From Streptomyces sp. V3I8 (GTDB taxonomy: Bacteria > Actinomycetota > Actinomycetes > Streptomycetales > Streptomycetaceae): DNA of 64,000 nt. The notes under the pieces were generated by a model. The model saw only the letters and a list, made by a program, of their open reading frames with translations, searched no databases and was not told the origin of the DNA. The position numbers and the translations under genes are program-made. The DNA lies in contig NZ_JAUSZL010000002.1 in the NCBI RefSeq assembly GCF_030817535.1, positions 5,084,001 to 5,148,000 on the forward strand, given 5' to 3'. Of the stretch, positions 9,122 to 15,905 are shown in pieces (the stretch's first letter is position 1; each line of letters begins with the position of its first letter).

Positions 9122-10267
9122 GTGAGGCGTCATAAGGAGACCGTCATCACCGCCATCAGCACGAGCCCCGCCACCCGCAGTCGCCCTGTCACGGGCAGGC
9201 GTCCCGTCGTACGCAGGACCGCCACCGCCGTCGGCTGCGCCACCGTCCTGCTCGCCGCCGTGGCCGCGTGCGGCACGGTCGAGAACCTCACCGCCGGTCA
9301 GCGGGTGGACCGGGCCGTCGAGGGGCTCGGCGACAAGAAGTCGCTCGCCTTCGAGCTGAGCCTCGACGCCGAGCCCTCCGCGCTCGCGAAGCTGGCCGGG
9401 GAGGCCGGGCCCGGCGAGGAAATGCCGCCCGAGTTCGCGGAGTTCTTCGCCGGGATACGGGTCAAGGTGTCCGTCGAGTCGCGCAAGCCGATCGCCGACT
9501 CCGGTGAGAAGGATCTCGTCGGTACGGGTGTGGAGCTCTCGGGGCCCGACGGCGTCCTGGTCGAGTACCGCGTCGTCGGCCACCACACGTACTACCGCGC
9601 CGACATGAAGGCGGCCGGTGAGGCGATGGGCTTCCCGGTGCCGACCGCCGACGACCTCCCGGAGAGCGAGAAGGCGCTCGAACCGGTACTCGAAGGCAAG
9701 TGGATCAAGGTCGACAACCGCGAACTCGAACGCGCCGCGCAGGACGCCTCGGACAGGGACGCGGACGCGGATGCGGATGCGGATGCGGGCGATGGAGCCG
9801 GCGGCGCCGACGAGATCGACAGCAGGACCCAGCAGAAGATCCTCAAGGCCGTGCGGTCGGTCGTGGCCCGTGAGGTCACCTTCAGCGACGGGGGAGGCGG
9901 TGACGGCGTCGAACGGGTCGTCGCCAAGGCATCGTTCCGCGACCTGCTCACCGGTGTCCTCGACAGGCTGCGGCCGCTGGCCGGCGAACTCCCCGCGGGT
10001 GTCGAACTGCCCACCGACGAGGTCCTGAAGGACGCTCCGGACCGCAAGGTCGCCGTCGAATTCTCGCTCAGGAACGGCGATCTGACCCGCGTCTCGGTCG
10101 ACCTCGCCGTCCTGGCGGAGGACGCGAAGGGCGTCGAACTCCCGCTGGTCGTCACGTTCGGCACAGCCGGTGACGTCAGTGCCCCGTCCGGTGCCACGAA
10201 GATGCCCACGAGCAGGTTCCGCGTCCCGGGCAACCCGCTCACCGGCGGCCTGCTGGGCGGCTTCTGA
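9122..10267 (+). CDS. Putative lipoprotein, LppX/LprG-like fold family
   Basis: This 381-residue exported protein has an arginine-rich N-region (about 1-34), a hydrophobic stretch and the lipobox VAAC, so Cys50 is the predicted lipidated residue. The mature part alternates charged and hydrophobic residues and contains GKWIKVDNRELE. This resembles the GK[HR]WIK[YF] element of the two lipoproteins at 22966 and 23987, suggesting one paralogous family. A short Asp-Ala run near residues 212-222 is encoded by a GACGCG/GATGCG microsatellite. The GTG at 9122 has GGGGG just upstream; the frame stays open to 9074, so the start is not certain. Confidence 0.75.
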   Translation: MRRHKETVITAISTSPATRSRPVTGRRPVVRRTATAVGCATVLLAAVAACGTVENLTAGQRVDRAVEGLGDKKSLAFELSLDAEPSALAKLAGEAGPGEEMPPEFAEFFAGIRVKVSVESRKPIADSGEKDLVGTGVELSGPDGVLVEYRVVGHHTYYRADMKAAGEAMGFPVPTADDLPESEKALEPVLEGKWIKVDNRELERAAQDASDRDADADADADAGDGAGGADEIDSRTQQKILKAVRSVVAREVTFSDGGGGDGVERVVAKASFRDLLTGVLDRLRPLAGELPAGVELPTDEVLKDAPDRKVAVEFSLRNGDLTRVSVDLAVLAEDAKGVELPLVVTFGTAGDVSAPSGATKMPTSRFRVPGNPLTGGLLGGF

Positions 10268-10335
10268 CGGCCTGCGACCCCCGCCACCCGCCCACGCGCG
10301 TGTGGAGGCCGACGCCTCCCGACGGAGACCGACGC

Positions 10336-10355
10336 CTCCCACGCGCGCGTGGGAG
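10336..10355. repeat. 20-bp palindrome behind the lipoprotein gene
   Basis: CTCCCACGCGCGCGTGGGAG is a perfect palindrome between the convergent lipoprotein and amidohydrolase genes. Related partial copies (CCCACGCGCGTGTGG) lie just upstream. It may act as a terminator, but no loop or T-tract is evident. Confidence 0.45.
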
Positions 10356-10407
10356 TTACGAGTTGGCAGTGGTGGAGGGCTGACAGCCCCTCAGTGTCGG
10401 TCCGGTC

Positions 10408-11691
10408 TCACGGCGATCCGCCCGTCCGCCCCTGCCGCGGCAGACCCATCTCCACGGCCGCCGCCGACCCGCAGTACTCCCGCACCGCGCTCGTCCGCGC
10501 CACCACCCGTCCCCGGTGCACCACGATCCGGCTGTACGCCAGCGACAGCGCGCCGTCGAGCCGGTCGCCGCGCACCGCGAGCAACTCCGCCGGGAATCCC
10601 GCCTCCACGCGCACCTCGGGCAGCCCGAGTACCGCCCGCGCCGACGAACTCACCGCGTCGTACGCGTCGGTGGTCCGCAGCCCGTACCGCGAGGCCAGCA
10701 GGTACGCCGCCTCCAGCGGATCCCCGCGTCCCACCGGGTTCGACACGTCCCTGAGGGCGCCGCTCCCGGCCGCGACGCGCACCCCGGCCGCCCGCAGCAG
10801 CCGTACCGGAGCCGTTCCGCGGCGGTCCACGCCCGAGCAGCCGCCCTGCGGCAGGCAGACGACGCTCACCCCGGCCGCGGCGAGCTGGTCCGCCGAGCGC
10901 GCGGCCACCTCCGCGGGCAGCCGGCTCAGCCCACCGCAAGGGCCGAGCGTCACCCCGGGCCGCAATCCGCCCGCCATCGCCGCGAGCCGCGCCAGCCGCG
11001 CCGGATCGTCACCGTCCGTGTGCAGGTCGATCGGGCAGCCCTGTTCCGAGGCGACCTCCAGGACCGTCTCCACGTAGCCCGTCGGATCGGGATCCAGGTC
11101 CGGACAACCGCCCACCACGCAGGCGCCCATCTTCACCGCGTCCCGCAGCATCGCCAGCCCCTCGGCCCCGGCGAGCCCGGTCAGCACCCGGGGCACCGCC
11201 ACGACCGTCAGCTCGACCAGCCCCCGCAGCGCGCGTCGCGCCTGGAGCACCGCCGCCAGCGACCCCAGCCCCTGCACGTCGCCCACGCGCACGTGCGAGC
11301 GGAGCGCCGTCGCCCCGTGCCCGAGCTGCAGGAGAGCGGCCTCGGTCGTCCGGCGCTGGACCTCGTCGGCCTCGTACGAGGCCGGACCCTCGCCGTCGGC
11401 CGACAGGGCCGTGTCGCCATGGGCGTGGGGCTCGGCCGGGGCCGGCAGCAGCAGATGGCCGGAGAGATCCACGCGCGCGGTGTGCGCGGTGAGGCTGCCC
11501 GCCGTGCCGACGGCCTCGATCCGCCCGCCGGCCAGCCGCACGTCCACGGTCCGGCCGTCGGTGAGCCGCGCGCCGCAGAGCAGCAGTTCGGAGCCGTTGC
11601 CCCGGCCGGCGGACGAACCGGACGAGCCGGAGAAGCCCGACGAGGACGACGAGGACGACGAGTGGTGCGGCTGCGGCTGGCTGTCGGGCAT
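10408..11691 (-). CDS. Cytosine-deaminase-like amidohydrolase with degraded metal site
   Basis: This 427-residue protein matches the amidohydrolase/cytosine deaminase (CodA) architecture: an N-terminal beta sandwich (about 35-85), then LLPAPAEPHAHGD with the H89-x-H91 metal pair, and H224 in IDLHTDGDD. By comparison with CodA as I remember it, the later catalytic positions are missing. The glutamate three residues after H224 is G227, the SHTT block is GPCG (250-253), and the GHDD block is GSGALRD (309-315). The protein may be a pseudoenzyme or have shifted chemistry. The first 30 residues are serine-rich and low complexity. The ATG at 11691 has AGGAG upstream. Confidence 0.75.
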   Translation of the reverse strand: MPDSQPQPHHSSSSSSSSGFSGSSGSSAGRGNGSELLLCGARLTDGRTVDVRLAGGRIEAVGTAGSLTAHTARVDLSGHLLLPAPAEPHAHGDTALSADGEGPASYEADEVQRRTTEAALLQLGHGATALRSHVRVGDVQGLGSLAAVLQARRALRGLVELTVVAVPRVLTGLAGAEGLAMLRDAVKMGACVVGGCPDLDPDPTGYVETVLEVASEQGCPIDLHTDGDDPARLARLAAMAGGLRPGVTLGPCGGLSRLPAEVAARSADQLAAAGVSVVCLPQGGCSGVDRRGTAPVRLLRAAGVRVAAGSGALRDVSNPVGRGDPLEAAYLLASRYGLRTTDAYDAVSSSARAVLGLPEVRVEAGFPAELLAVRGDRLDGALSLAYSRIVVHRGRVVARTSAVREYCGSAAAVEMGLPRQGRTGGSP

Positions 11692-11899
11692 CGCGCTCCT
11701 GTGCTGGACGACGACTGCGCAGGAGGAGGTACACGGTCACGCAGCGTGAGACGAGCCTAGGGTGACGATCGGCGCACATCGAGGAGGAGCGAAATAGTCG
11801 TACCGGTGTGGCCCGTCGTGCCCGAGGGGCCCGTGAGGGGCGTGGGGAAAGGCCCGTGAGGGCCCGGGAACGGGCCGGGGCAGGTGCCGCGAAACGGAT

Positions 11900-11929
11900 T
11901 TGGGCGATCGGCGGCCGAGCGTGTAATGT
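11900..11929 (+). promoter_or_regulatory. Candidate promoter of tRNA-Thr/tRNA-Met
   Basis: TTGGGC (11900-11905), an 18-bp spacer and TAATGT (11924-11929) lie just before tRNA-Thr, fitting a principal-sigma promoter. Confidence 0.5.
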
Positions 11930-11940
11930 CTTCATCGCTC

Positions 11941-12013
11941 GCCCCAATAGCTCAGTCGGTAGAGCGTCTCCATGGTAAGGAGAAGGTCTACGGTTCGATT
12001 CCGTATTGGGGCT
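11941..12013 (+). tRNA. tRNA-Thr (GGT anticodon)
   Basis: The acceptor GCCCCAA (11941-11947) pairs with TTGGGGC (12006-12012), with T as discriminator. The anticodon stem TCTCC/GGAGA encloses ATGGTAA, giving GGT. The D-arm is GCTCAGTCGGTAGAGC and the T-arm loop GGTTCGATTCC. It is 46 bp upstream of tRNA-Met and probably co-transcribed with it. Confidence 0.96.
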
Positions 12014-12059
12014 CTGGTGTGAGACGTTCCCGTCGCAGGGCGGGAACCGATCACATCTC

Positions 12060-12132
12060 AGCGGTGTAGCTCAGTCGGTAGAGCAAGCGGCTCATAATCG
12101 CTGTGTCACCGGTTCAAGTCCGGTCACCGCTA
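12060..12132 (+). tRNA. tRNA-Met (CAT anticodon), elongator type
   Basis: The acceptor AGCGGTG (12060-12066) pairs fully with CACCGCT (12125-12131), so the 1-72 mismatch of initiator tRNA is absent. The anticodon stem AGCGG/TCGCT encloses CTCATAA (CAT) and lacks the three G-C pairs of the initiator. It therefore reads as elongator tRNA-Met. A tRNA-Ile with modified CAT cannot be excluded by sequence alone. Confidence 0.93.
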
Positions 12133-12142
12133 CTGACGGTAG

Positions 12143-12180
12143 CCGATTGCGGGGTCGGTCCTTCAATCGGTTACTCTTTT
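12143..12180 (+). terminator. Possible terminator of the tRNA pair
   Basis: CCGATTG (12143-12149) pairs with CAATCGG (12164-12170) across a 14-nt loop, and TTACTCTTTT follows. It lies 10 bp after tRNA-Met and before rpmG. Confidence 0.5.
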
Positions 12181-12223
12181 ATGCGTTAATCCATGTCCCA
12201 TCCGTCCGGCAAGGAGCACTCAC

Positions 12224-12388
12224 GTGGCTGCCACCGACGTCCGCCCGAAGATCACGCTGGCCTGCGTGGAGTGCAAGGAGCGGAACTACATCACCAAGAA
12301 GAACCGGCGTAACAACCCGGACCGACTGGAGATGAAGAAGCACTGCCCGCGTTGCAACGCGCACACTGCGCACCGCGAAACGCGATAA
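12224..12388 (+). CDS. rpmG: 50S ribosomal protein L33, zinc-binding form
   Basis: This 54-residue L33 has two CxxC pairs (C14-x2-C17 and C41-x2-C44), so it is the zinc-containing paralogue type rather than the zinc-free type. It binds 23S rRNA near the E site. GTG at 12224 is preceded by AAGGAG. In mycobacteria an rpmG gene likewise precedes hadABC and secE-nusG, and here it precedes two HadAB-like genes. Confidence 0.96.
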   Translation: MAATDVRPKITLACVECKERNYITKKNRRNNPDRLEMKKHCPRCNAHTAHRETR

Positions 12389-12404
12389 CACCAGGCTCGT
12401 TCAC

Positions 12405-12434
12405 GAGGCCGTCCCCTTCACGGGGGGCGGCCTC
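12405..12434 (+). terminator. Hairpin after rpmG
   Basis: GAGGCCG at 12405 pairs with CGGCCTC at 12428-12434, and the inner TCCCC/GGGG bases extend the stem around a small loop. It lies 16 bp after the rpmG stop and 70 bp before the next gene. Confidence 0.65.
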
Positions 12435-12502
12435 GCGTCGTTGACAGCAGCTGCGAACCAGGGCTGCCCTTCAGAGCTGCGAAATCAGGAGGTGCCGAGC
12501 CG

Positions 12503-12955
12503 ATGCCGCTCGACCAGTCCTTCGTGGGGCGGTCCTACCCGCCCACCGACCCGTACGAGGTCGGCCGGGAGAAGATCCGCGAGTTCGCGGAGGCGGTGGG
12601 AGACCCCAATCCCGCGTACACGGACCCCGAGGCCGCCAGGGCCCTCGGCCACCCGGATGTGATCGCCCCGCCGACGTTCGTGTTCGCGATCACCTTCAAG
12701 GCCGCGGGAGAGGTCGTCAGGGACCCCCAGCTGGGCCTCGACTACAGCCGCGTCGTGCACGGCGACCAGAAGTTCGTCCACCGGCGCCCGGTGCGCGCGG
12801 GGGACCGGCTCACGGTCACGTCCACCATCGAGGCGATCAAGTCCATGGCGGGCAACGACATCGTGGACATCCGCGGCGAGGTCCACGACGAGACGGGCGA
12901 GCACGTGGTGACCGCCTGGACCAAGCTCGTGTCCCGCGCGGCCGAAGGGGCGTGA
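12503..12955 (+). CDS. MaoC-like (R)-hydratase subunit, HadA-like (UPF0336)
   Basis: This 150-residue hot-dog-fold protein of the MaoC/FAS1-like dehydratase family resembles mycobacterial HadA. The usual hydratase dyad D-x4-H is changed: D34 is followed by Tyr at 39 in GDPNPAY. It should therefore be a non-catalytic, substrate-holding partner, as in the HadAB heterodimer. The next gene, 4 bp downstream, carries an intact dyad. In Streptomyces the pathway served (fatty acid or other beta-hydroxyacyl dehydration) is not clear. ATG 12503 has GGAGGTG upstream. Confidence 0.85.
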   Translation: MPLDQSFVGRSYPPTDPYEVGREKIREFAEAVGDPNPAYTDPEAARALGHPDVIAPPTFVFAITFKAAGEVVRDPQLGLDYSRVVHGDQKFVHRRPVRAGDRLTVTSTIEAIKSMAGNDIVDIRGEVHDETGEHVVTAWTKLVSRAAEGA

Positions 12956-12959
12956 ACAG

Positions 12960-13388
12960 ATGACCGCGAAGATCTCCTACGACGACGTCGAGGTCGGCAC
13001 CGAGCTGCCCGCCGGGTCCTTCGGCGTGACCCGCGCCACGCTTGTCCAGTACGCGGGCGCCTCCGGGGACTTCAACCCGATCCACTGGAACGAGAAGTTC
13101 GCCAAGGAGGTCGGCCTCCCGGACGTCATCGCGCACGGCATGTTCACCATGGCCGAGGCGATCCGGGTCGTCACCGACTGGACCGGCGACCCGGGGGCGG
13201 TCGTCGAGTACGGCGTCCGCTTCACCAAGCCGGTCGTTGTCCCGAACGACGACAAGGGCGCCCTGATCGAGGTCAGCGGCAAGGTCGCCGCCAAGCTCGA
13301 CGACCGCACCGTCCGCGTCGACCTCGTCGCGATGAGCGCGGGCCAGAAGGTGCTGGGCATGTCCCGTGCCGTCGTACGACTGGCCTGA
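12960..13388 (+). CDS. MaoC-like (R)-hydratase catalytic subunit, HadB-like
   Basis: This 142-residue MaoC-family protein keeps the hydratase-2 motif with D37 and H42 (GDFNPIHWNE), followed by LPDVIAHGMF. It is expected to be the catalytic half of a heterodimer with the preceding HadA-like protein, adding or removing water at (R)-3-hydroxyacyl thioesters. It lies 4 bp after the first gene, so the two are one operon. A 46-bp palindrome follows 32 bp after the stop. Confidence 0.87.
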   Translation: MTAKISYDDVEVGTELPAGSFGVTRATLVQYAGASGDFNPIHWNEKFAKEVGLPDVIAHGMFTMAEAIRVVTDWTGDPGAVVEYGVRFTKPVVVPNDDKGALIEVSGKVAAKLDDRTVRVDLVAMSAGQKVLGMSRAVVRLA

Positions 13389-13389
13389 C

Positions 13390-13418
13390 CGGCAGACGGC
13401 AGACGGCAGACGGCAGAA
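13390..13418 (+). repeat. Four tandem copies of a 7-bp unit
   Basis: The unit CGGCAGA is repeated four times head to tail immediately after the hadB-like stop codon and just before the large palindrome. Confidence 0.85.
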
Positions 13419-13420
13419 GT

Positions 13421-13466
13421 GCAGGAGTAAGGGGCGTCCGCCATGGCGGACGCCCCTTACTCCTGC
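13421..13466. terminator. 46-bp perfect palindrome, probable bidirectional terminator
   Basis: The arms 13421-13442 and 13445-13466 are perfectly complementary over 22 bp, with only AT between them (the centre reads CCATGG). As RNA it would form a very stable hairpin at the end of the hadAB-like operon. The complete symmetry is unusual for a simple terminator. Confidence 0.7.
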
Positions 13467-13483
13467 CATCACGGCCCACCCTC

Positions 13484-13511
13484 TTGACTTGGTTAGTGAT
13501 TGAGTACTAAC
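13484..13511 (+). promoter_or_regulatory. tetR promoter with operator GTTAGT-N8-ACTAAC
   Basis: TTGACT (13484-13489) is followed by an inverted repeat GTTAGT (13492-13497), 8 bp, ACTAAC (13506-13511). The repeat overlaps the expected -10 region (TACTAA at 13505). The same 6-8-6 repeat occurs at 14161-14180 before the transporter gene. This supports autorepression by the TetR protein. Confidence 0.75.
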
Positions 13512-13519
13512 TTCGCTGC

Positions 13520-14107
13520 ATGGTCAGGATGAGCGCAGAGGAAAGGCGTGAGAGCGTGATTCGCGCGGCGATGAGCGAGTTCGCGCGGGGCGGCTACCAC
13601 GGCACGTCCACCGAGGCGATCGCCAAGCGCGTGGGGGTCTCGCAGCCGTACCTCTTCCGGCTCTTCCCCGGCAAGAAGGCGATCTTCCTCGCGGCCGCCG
13701 AACGGTGCCTGGACGACACCGTGCGCACGTTCGAGGAGGCTTCCAGGGGGCTGGAGGGCGAGGAAGCCCTGCACTCCATGGCGGACGCGTACACCAGGGT
13801 CATCGCCGAGGAGCCGGAGCGGCTGCTCATGCAGATGCAGATGTACGTCGCGGTGGCCGCGGCCGAGCAGGCCGGCGACCACGAGCTGGGCGAGGCGGTA
13901 CGGGCCGGCTGGATGCGGCTGTGGGACACCGTCCACCTGCCGCTCGGTGCCGACATGGACGAGACCACGACCTTCCTGGCCTACGGGATGCTCATCAACT
14001 GCCTGGTCGCCATGGGCTTCCCGCCCCAGCACCGGGTGTGGGAGGGGCTCTACCCCTCGGCCCGCGCCAAGGGGCGGCTCGAACACCGAAGCGGGACGGC
14101 GGAGTGA
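13520..14107 (+). CDS. TetR-family transcriptional regulator
   Basis: This 195-residue repressor has an N-terminal HTH with RAAMSEFARGGYHGTSTEAI, then AKRVGVSQPYLFRLFPGKKA (about 15-54), typical of TetR. The remaining all-helical region is a ligand/dimer domain. It is encoded just before an MFS exporter, and both genes carry the same inverted repeat upstream, so it very likely represses itself and the exporter. The ATG at 13520 lies about 9 nt after the presumed -10 box with no ribosome site, suggesting a leaderless message. ATG 13529 is an alternative. Confidence 0.9.
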   Translation: MVRMSAEERRESVIRAAMSEFARGGYHGTSTEAIAKRVGVSQPYLFRLFPGKKAIFLAAAERCLDDTVRTFEEASRGLEGEEALHSMADAYTRVIAEEPERLLMQMQMYVAVAAAEQAGDHELGEAVRAGWMRLWDTVHLPLGADMDETTTFLAYGMLINCLVAMGFPPQHRVWEGLYPSARAKGRLEHRSGTAE

Positions 14108-14127
14108 GGGTGGGGAGAGCATGGAGA

Positions 14128-14151
14128 CATGGAAATCACCGCCTTTCCATG
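14128..14151 (+). terminator. Inverted repeat between tetR and the MFS gene
   Basis: CATGGAAA and TTTCCATG are separated by 8 bp. The repeat lies 20 bp after the tetR stop and 9 bp before the second operator. It may be a weak terminator or a further protein site. Confidence 0.35.
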
Positions 14152-14160
14152 GCGTCAAAA

Positions 14161-14180
14161 GTTAGTCAGCAATAACTAAC
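14161..14180 (+). promoter_or_regulatory. Operator GTTAGT-N8-ACTAAC before the MFS exporter
   Basis: The half-sites (14161-14166 and 14175-14180) and the 8-bp spacing are identical to the repeat in front of tetR. The spacer sequences differ, as expected for a dimeric repressor site. Confidence 0.75.
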
Positions 14181-14235
14181 CGTAATCACGGCCGTAACCG
14201 TAACCGAAAGCCAGAGACCACCCGCTGGGGGAGCG

Positions 14236-15699
14236 ATGTCACAGCAGACGTCACCACAGATGTCACAGCCGGCCGAACGGCGAGGGGGAGCCGTCTGGGC
14301 CCTCGTCATCACCGGTGTCGCCGGATTCATGGCGGCTCTCGACAACCTTGTCGTCACCACCGCCCTGCCCTCGATCCGCGAGGACTTCGGTGGTGCGCTC
14401 GACGACCTGGAATGGACCGTGAGCGCCTACACGCTCACCTTCGCCGTACTGCTGATGTTCGGCGCGGCCCTGGGAGACCGGTTCGGCCGCCGCCGGCTCT
14501 TCCTCGTCGGCATCACCGTCTTCACCGGAGCGTCCGCCGCGGCGGCCCTCGCACCCGGCATCGACTCGCTGATCGCCGCCCGCGCGGTCCAGGGCGTCGG
14601 CGCGGCCATCATGATGCCGCTGACGCTGACCCTGCTCACAGCCGCCGTTCCGGCCGCCAGGCGCGGTATGGCGTACGGGATCTGGGGCGCCGTCAACGGT
14701 CTCGCGGTCGCCTCGGGACCGCTCATCGGAGGCAGCCTCACCGAACACCTGTCCTGGCAGTGGATCTTCTGGCTGAACGTCCCGCTGGGCCTCGCCCTGC
14801 TGCCGCTCGCCCGGCTGCGCCTCGCGGAGTCGTACGGCTCCGGCGCCCCGCTGGACATCCGCGGCACCCTGCTCGCCAGCGGCGGCCTCTTCGGAATCGT
14901 GTACGGGCTGGTCCGCGCGCCGGTCGTCGGCTGGAGCGACGGTGTCGTCCTGCTGGCCCTGTCCGCGGGCACGGCCCTGCTCGCCGGCTTCGTCCTCCAC
15001 GGCATGCGGGCGAAGAACCCGATGCTGCCGATGCGGCTCTTCCGCAGCCGCGCCTTCGCCGGGATCAACGCGGCGAGCCTGCTGATGTTCCTCGGGATGT
15101 TCGGCTCGATCTTCCTGCTCAGCCAGTACATGCAGGGCGTCCTCGGTTACTCGCCCACCGAGGCGGGGCTGCGCATGCTGCCGTGGACCGGCATGCCGAT
15201 GCTGATCGCGCCCGTCGCGGGCTATCTGTCCGACCGGATCGGCGGCCGCCCCGTCGTCGCGACGGGCCTGTTCCTGCAGGCCGTCGGGCTCGGCTGGTTC
15301 GCACTCGTGGTCGAGGCCGACACGTCGTACGTCACACAGCTGCCCGCCCTGATCATCAGCGGCATCGGGATGTCCCTGTACTTCGCCCCCGCCTCCAGCC
15401 TGGTCATGTCCAGCGTCCGCCCGCAGGAGCAGGGCATCGCGTCCGGCGCCAACAACGCCCTGCGCGAGGTCGGCGGGGCGCTCGGCATCGCGGTGATGGC
15501 GTCGATCTTCTCCTCCCAGGGCGGTTACGAGAGCGCGCAGACCTTCGTGGACGGCATCCGGCCCGCCCTGTGGGCCGGCTCGGCGGCGGTCGCCGTGGCG
15601 GGCCTGGCGGCGCTGTACATACCGGGCCGCCGGGGTGCCGCCGGGACGCCGGAGGGTGTGGAGGCGGGGGCGCCCGTGCCCGTACCGGAGACGGCGTAG
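14236..15699 (+). CDS. MFS transporter, DHA2 (EmrB/QacA-like) family
   Basis: This 487-residue protein with about 14 hydrophobic helices is a drug:proton antiporter-type exporter. Family motifs are visible: LDNLVVTTALPSI in helix 1 (motif D1), GDRFGRRRLF between helices 2 and 3 (motif A), and the antiporter motif C region ASGPLIGGSLTEHLSWQWIF. It is controlled, by inference, by the adjacent TetR protein through the matching operator. The ATG at 14236 follows GGGGGAG. The exported compound cannot be read from sequence. The C-terminal tail is hydrophilic and Pro/Gly-rich. Confidence 0.92.
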   Translation: MSQQTSPQMSQPAERRGGAVWALVITGVAGFMAALDNLVVTTALPSIREDFGGALDDLEWTVSAYTLTFAVLLMFGAALGDRFGRRRLFLVGITVFTGASAAAALAPGIDSLIAARAVQGVGAAIMMPLTLTLLTAAVPAARRGMAYGIWGAVNGLAVASGPLIGGSLTEHLSWQWIFWLNVPLGLALLPLARLRLAESYGSGAPLDIRGTLLASGGLFGIVYGLVRAPVVGWSDGVVLLALSAGTALLAGFVLHGMRAKNPMLPMRLFRSRAFAGINAASLLMFLGMFGSIFLLSQYMQGVLGYSPTEAGLRMLPWTGMPMLIAPVAGYLSDRIGGRPVVATGLFLQAVGLGWFALVVEADTSYVTQLPALIISGIGMSLYFAPASSLVMSSVRPQEQGIASGANNALREVGGALGIAVMASIFSSQGGYESAQTFVDGIRPALWAGSAAVAVAGLAALYIPGRRGAAGTPEGVEAGAPVPVPETA

Positions 15700-15704
15700 C
15701 ACCG

Positions 15705-15833
15705 AGTCCGTGCGGGCCGGTGGGGGCTCGTCACGCGGTTCCCCGCGCCGCCGGAAGCGGGGCTGCGCCCCGGCTTCCGCCTTTCAGGGGCGCGGGGAAC
15801 TGCGCGCTCGGCCCCCACCGGCCCGCACGGACT
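15705..15833. repeat. Nested inverted repeat containing dispersed repeat copy 2
   Basis: Outer arms 15705-15727 and 15811-15833 are perfectly complementary over 23 bp. Inside them GTTCCCCGCGCC (15738) pairs with GGCGCGGGGAAC (15789-15800), and a central hairpin of GGAAGC/GCTTCC and GGGGC/GCCCC sits between. The right half at 15785-15820 matches the repeats at 5115 and 63491. It lies between the exporter and murB and could act as a terminator in either direction. Confidence 0.85.
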
Positions 15834-15905
15834 GCACAGCCTCCGGCACGCCCCTTGGGAACGGCCCCGCCCGAACCGGCGGGGCCGTTCTCGTACTCTG
15901 GGCAC

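Noticed and set aside
14263..15702. A long minus-strand frame opposite the MFS gene
   Set aside because: It contains no hydrophobic or domain pattern. The plus-strand protein has all MFS motifs.
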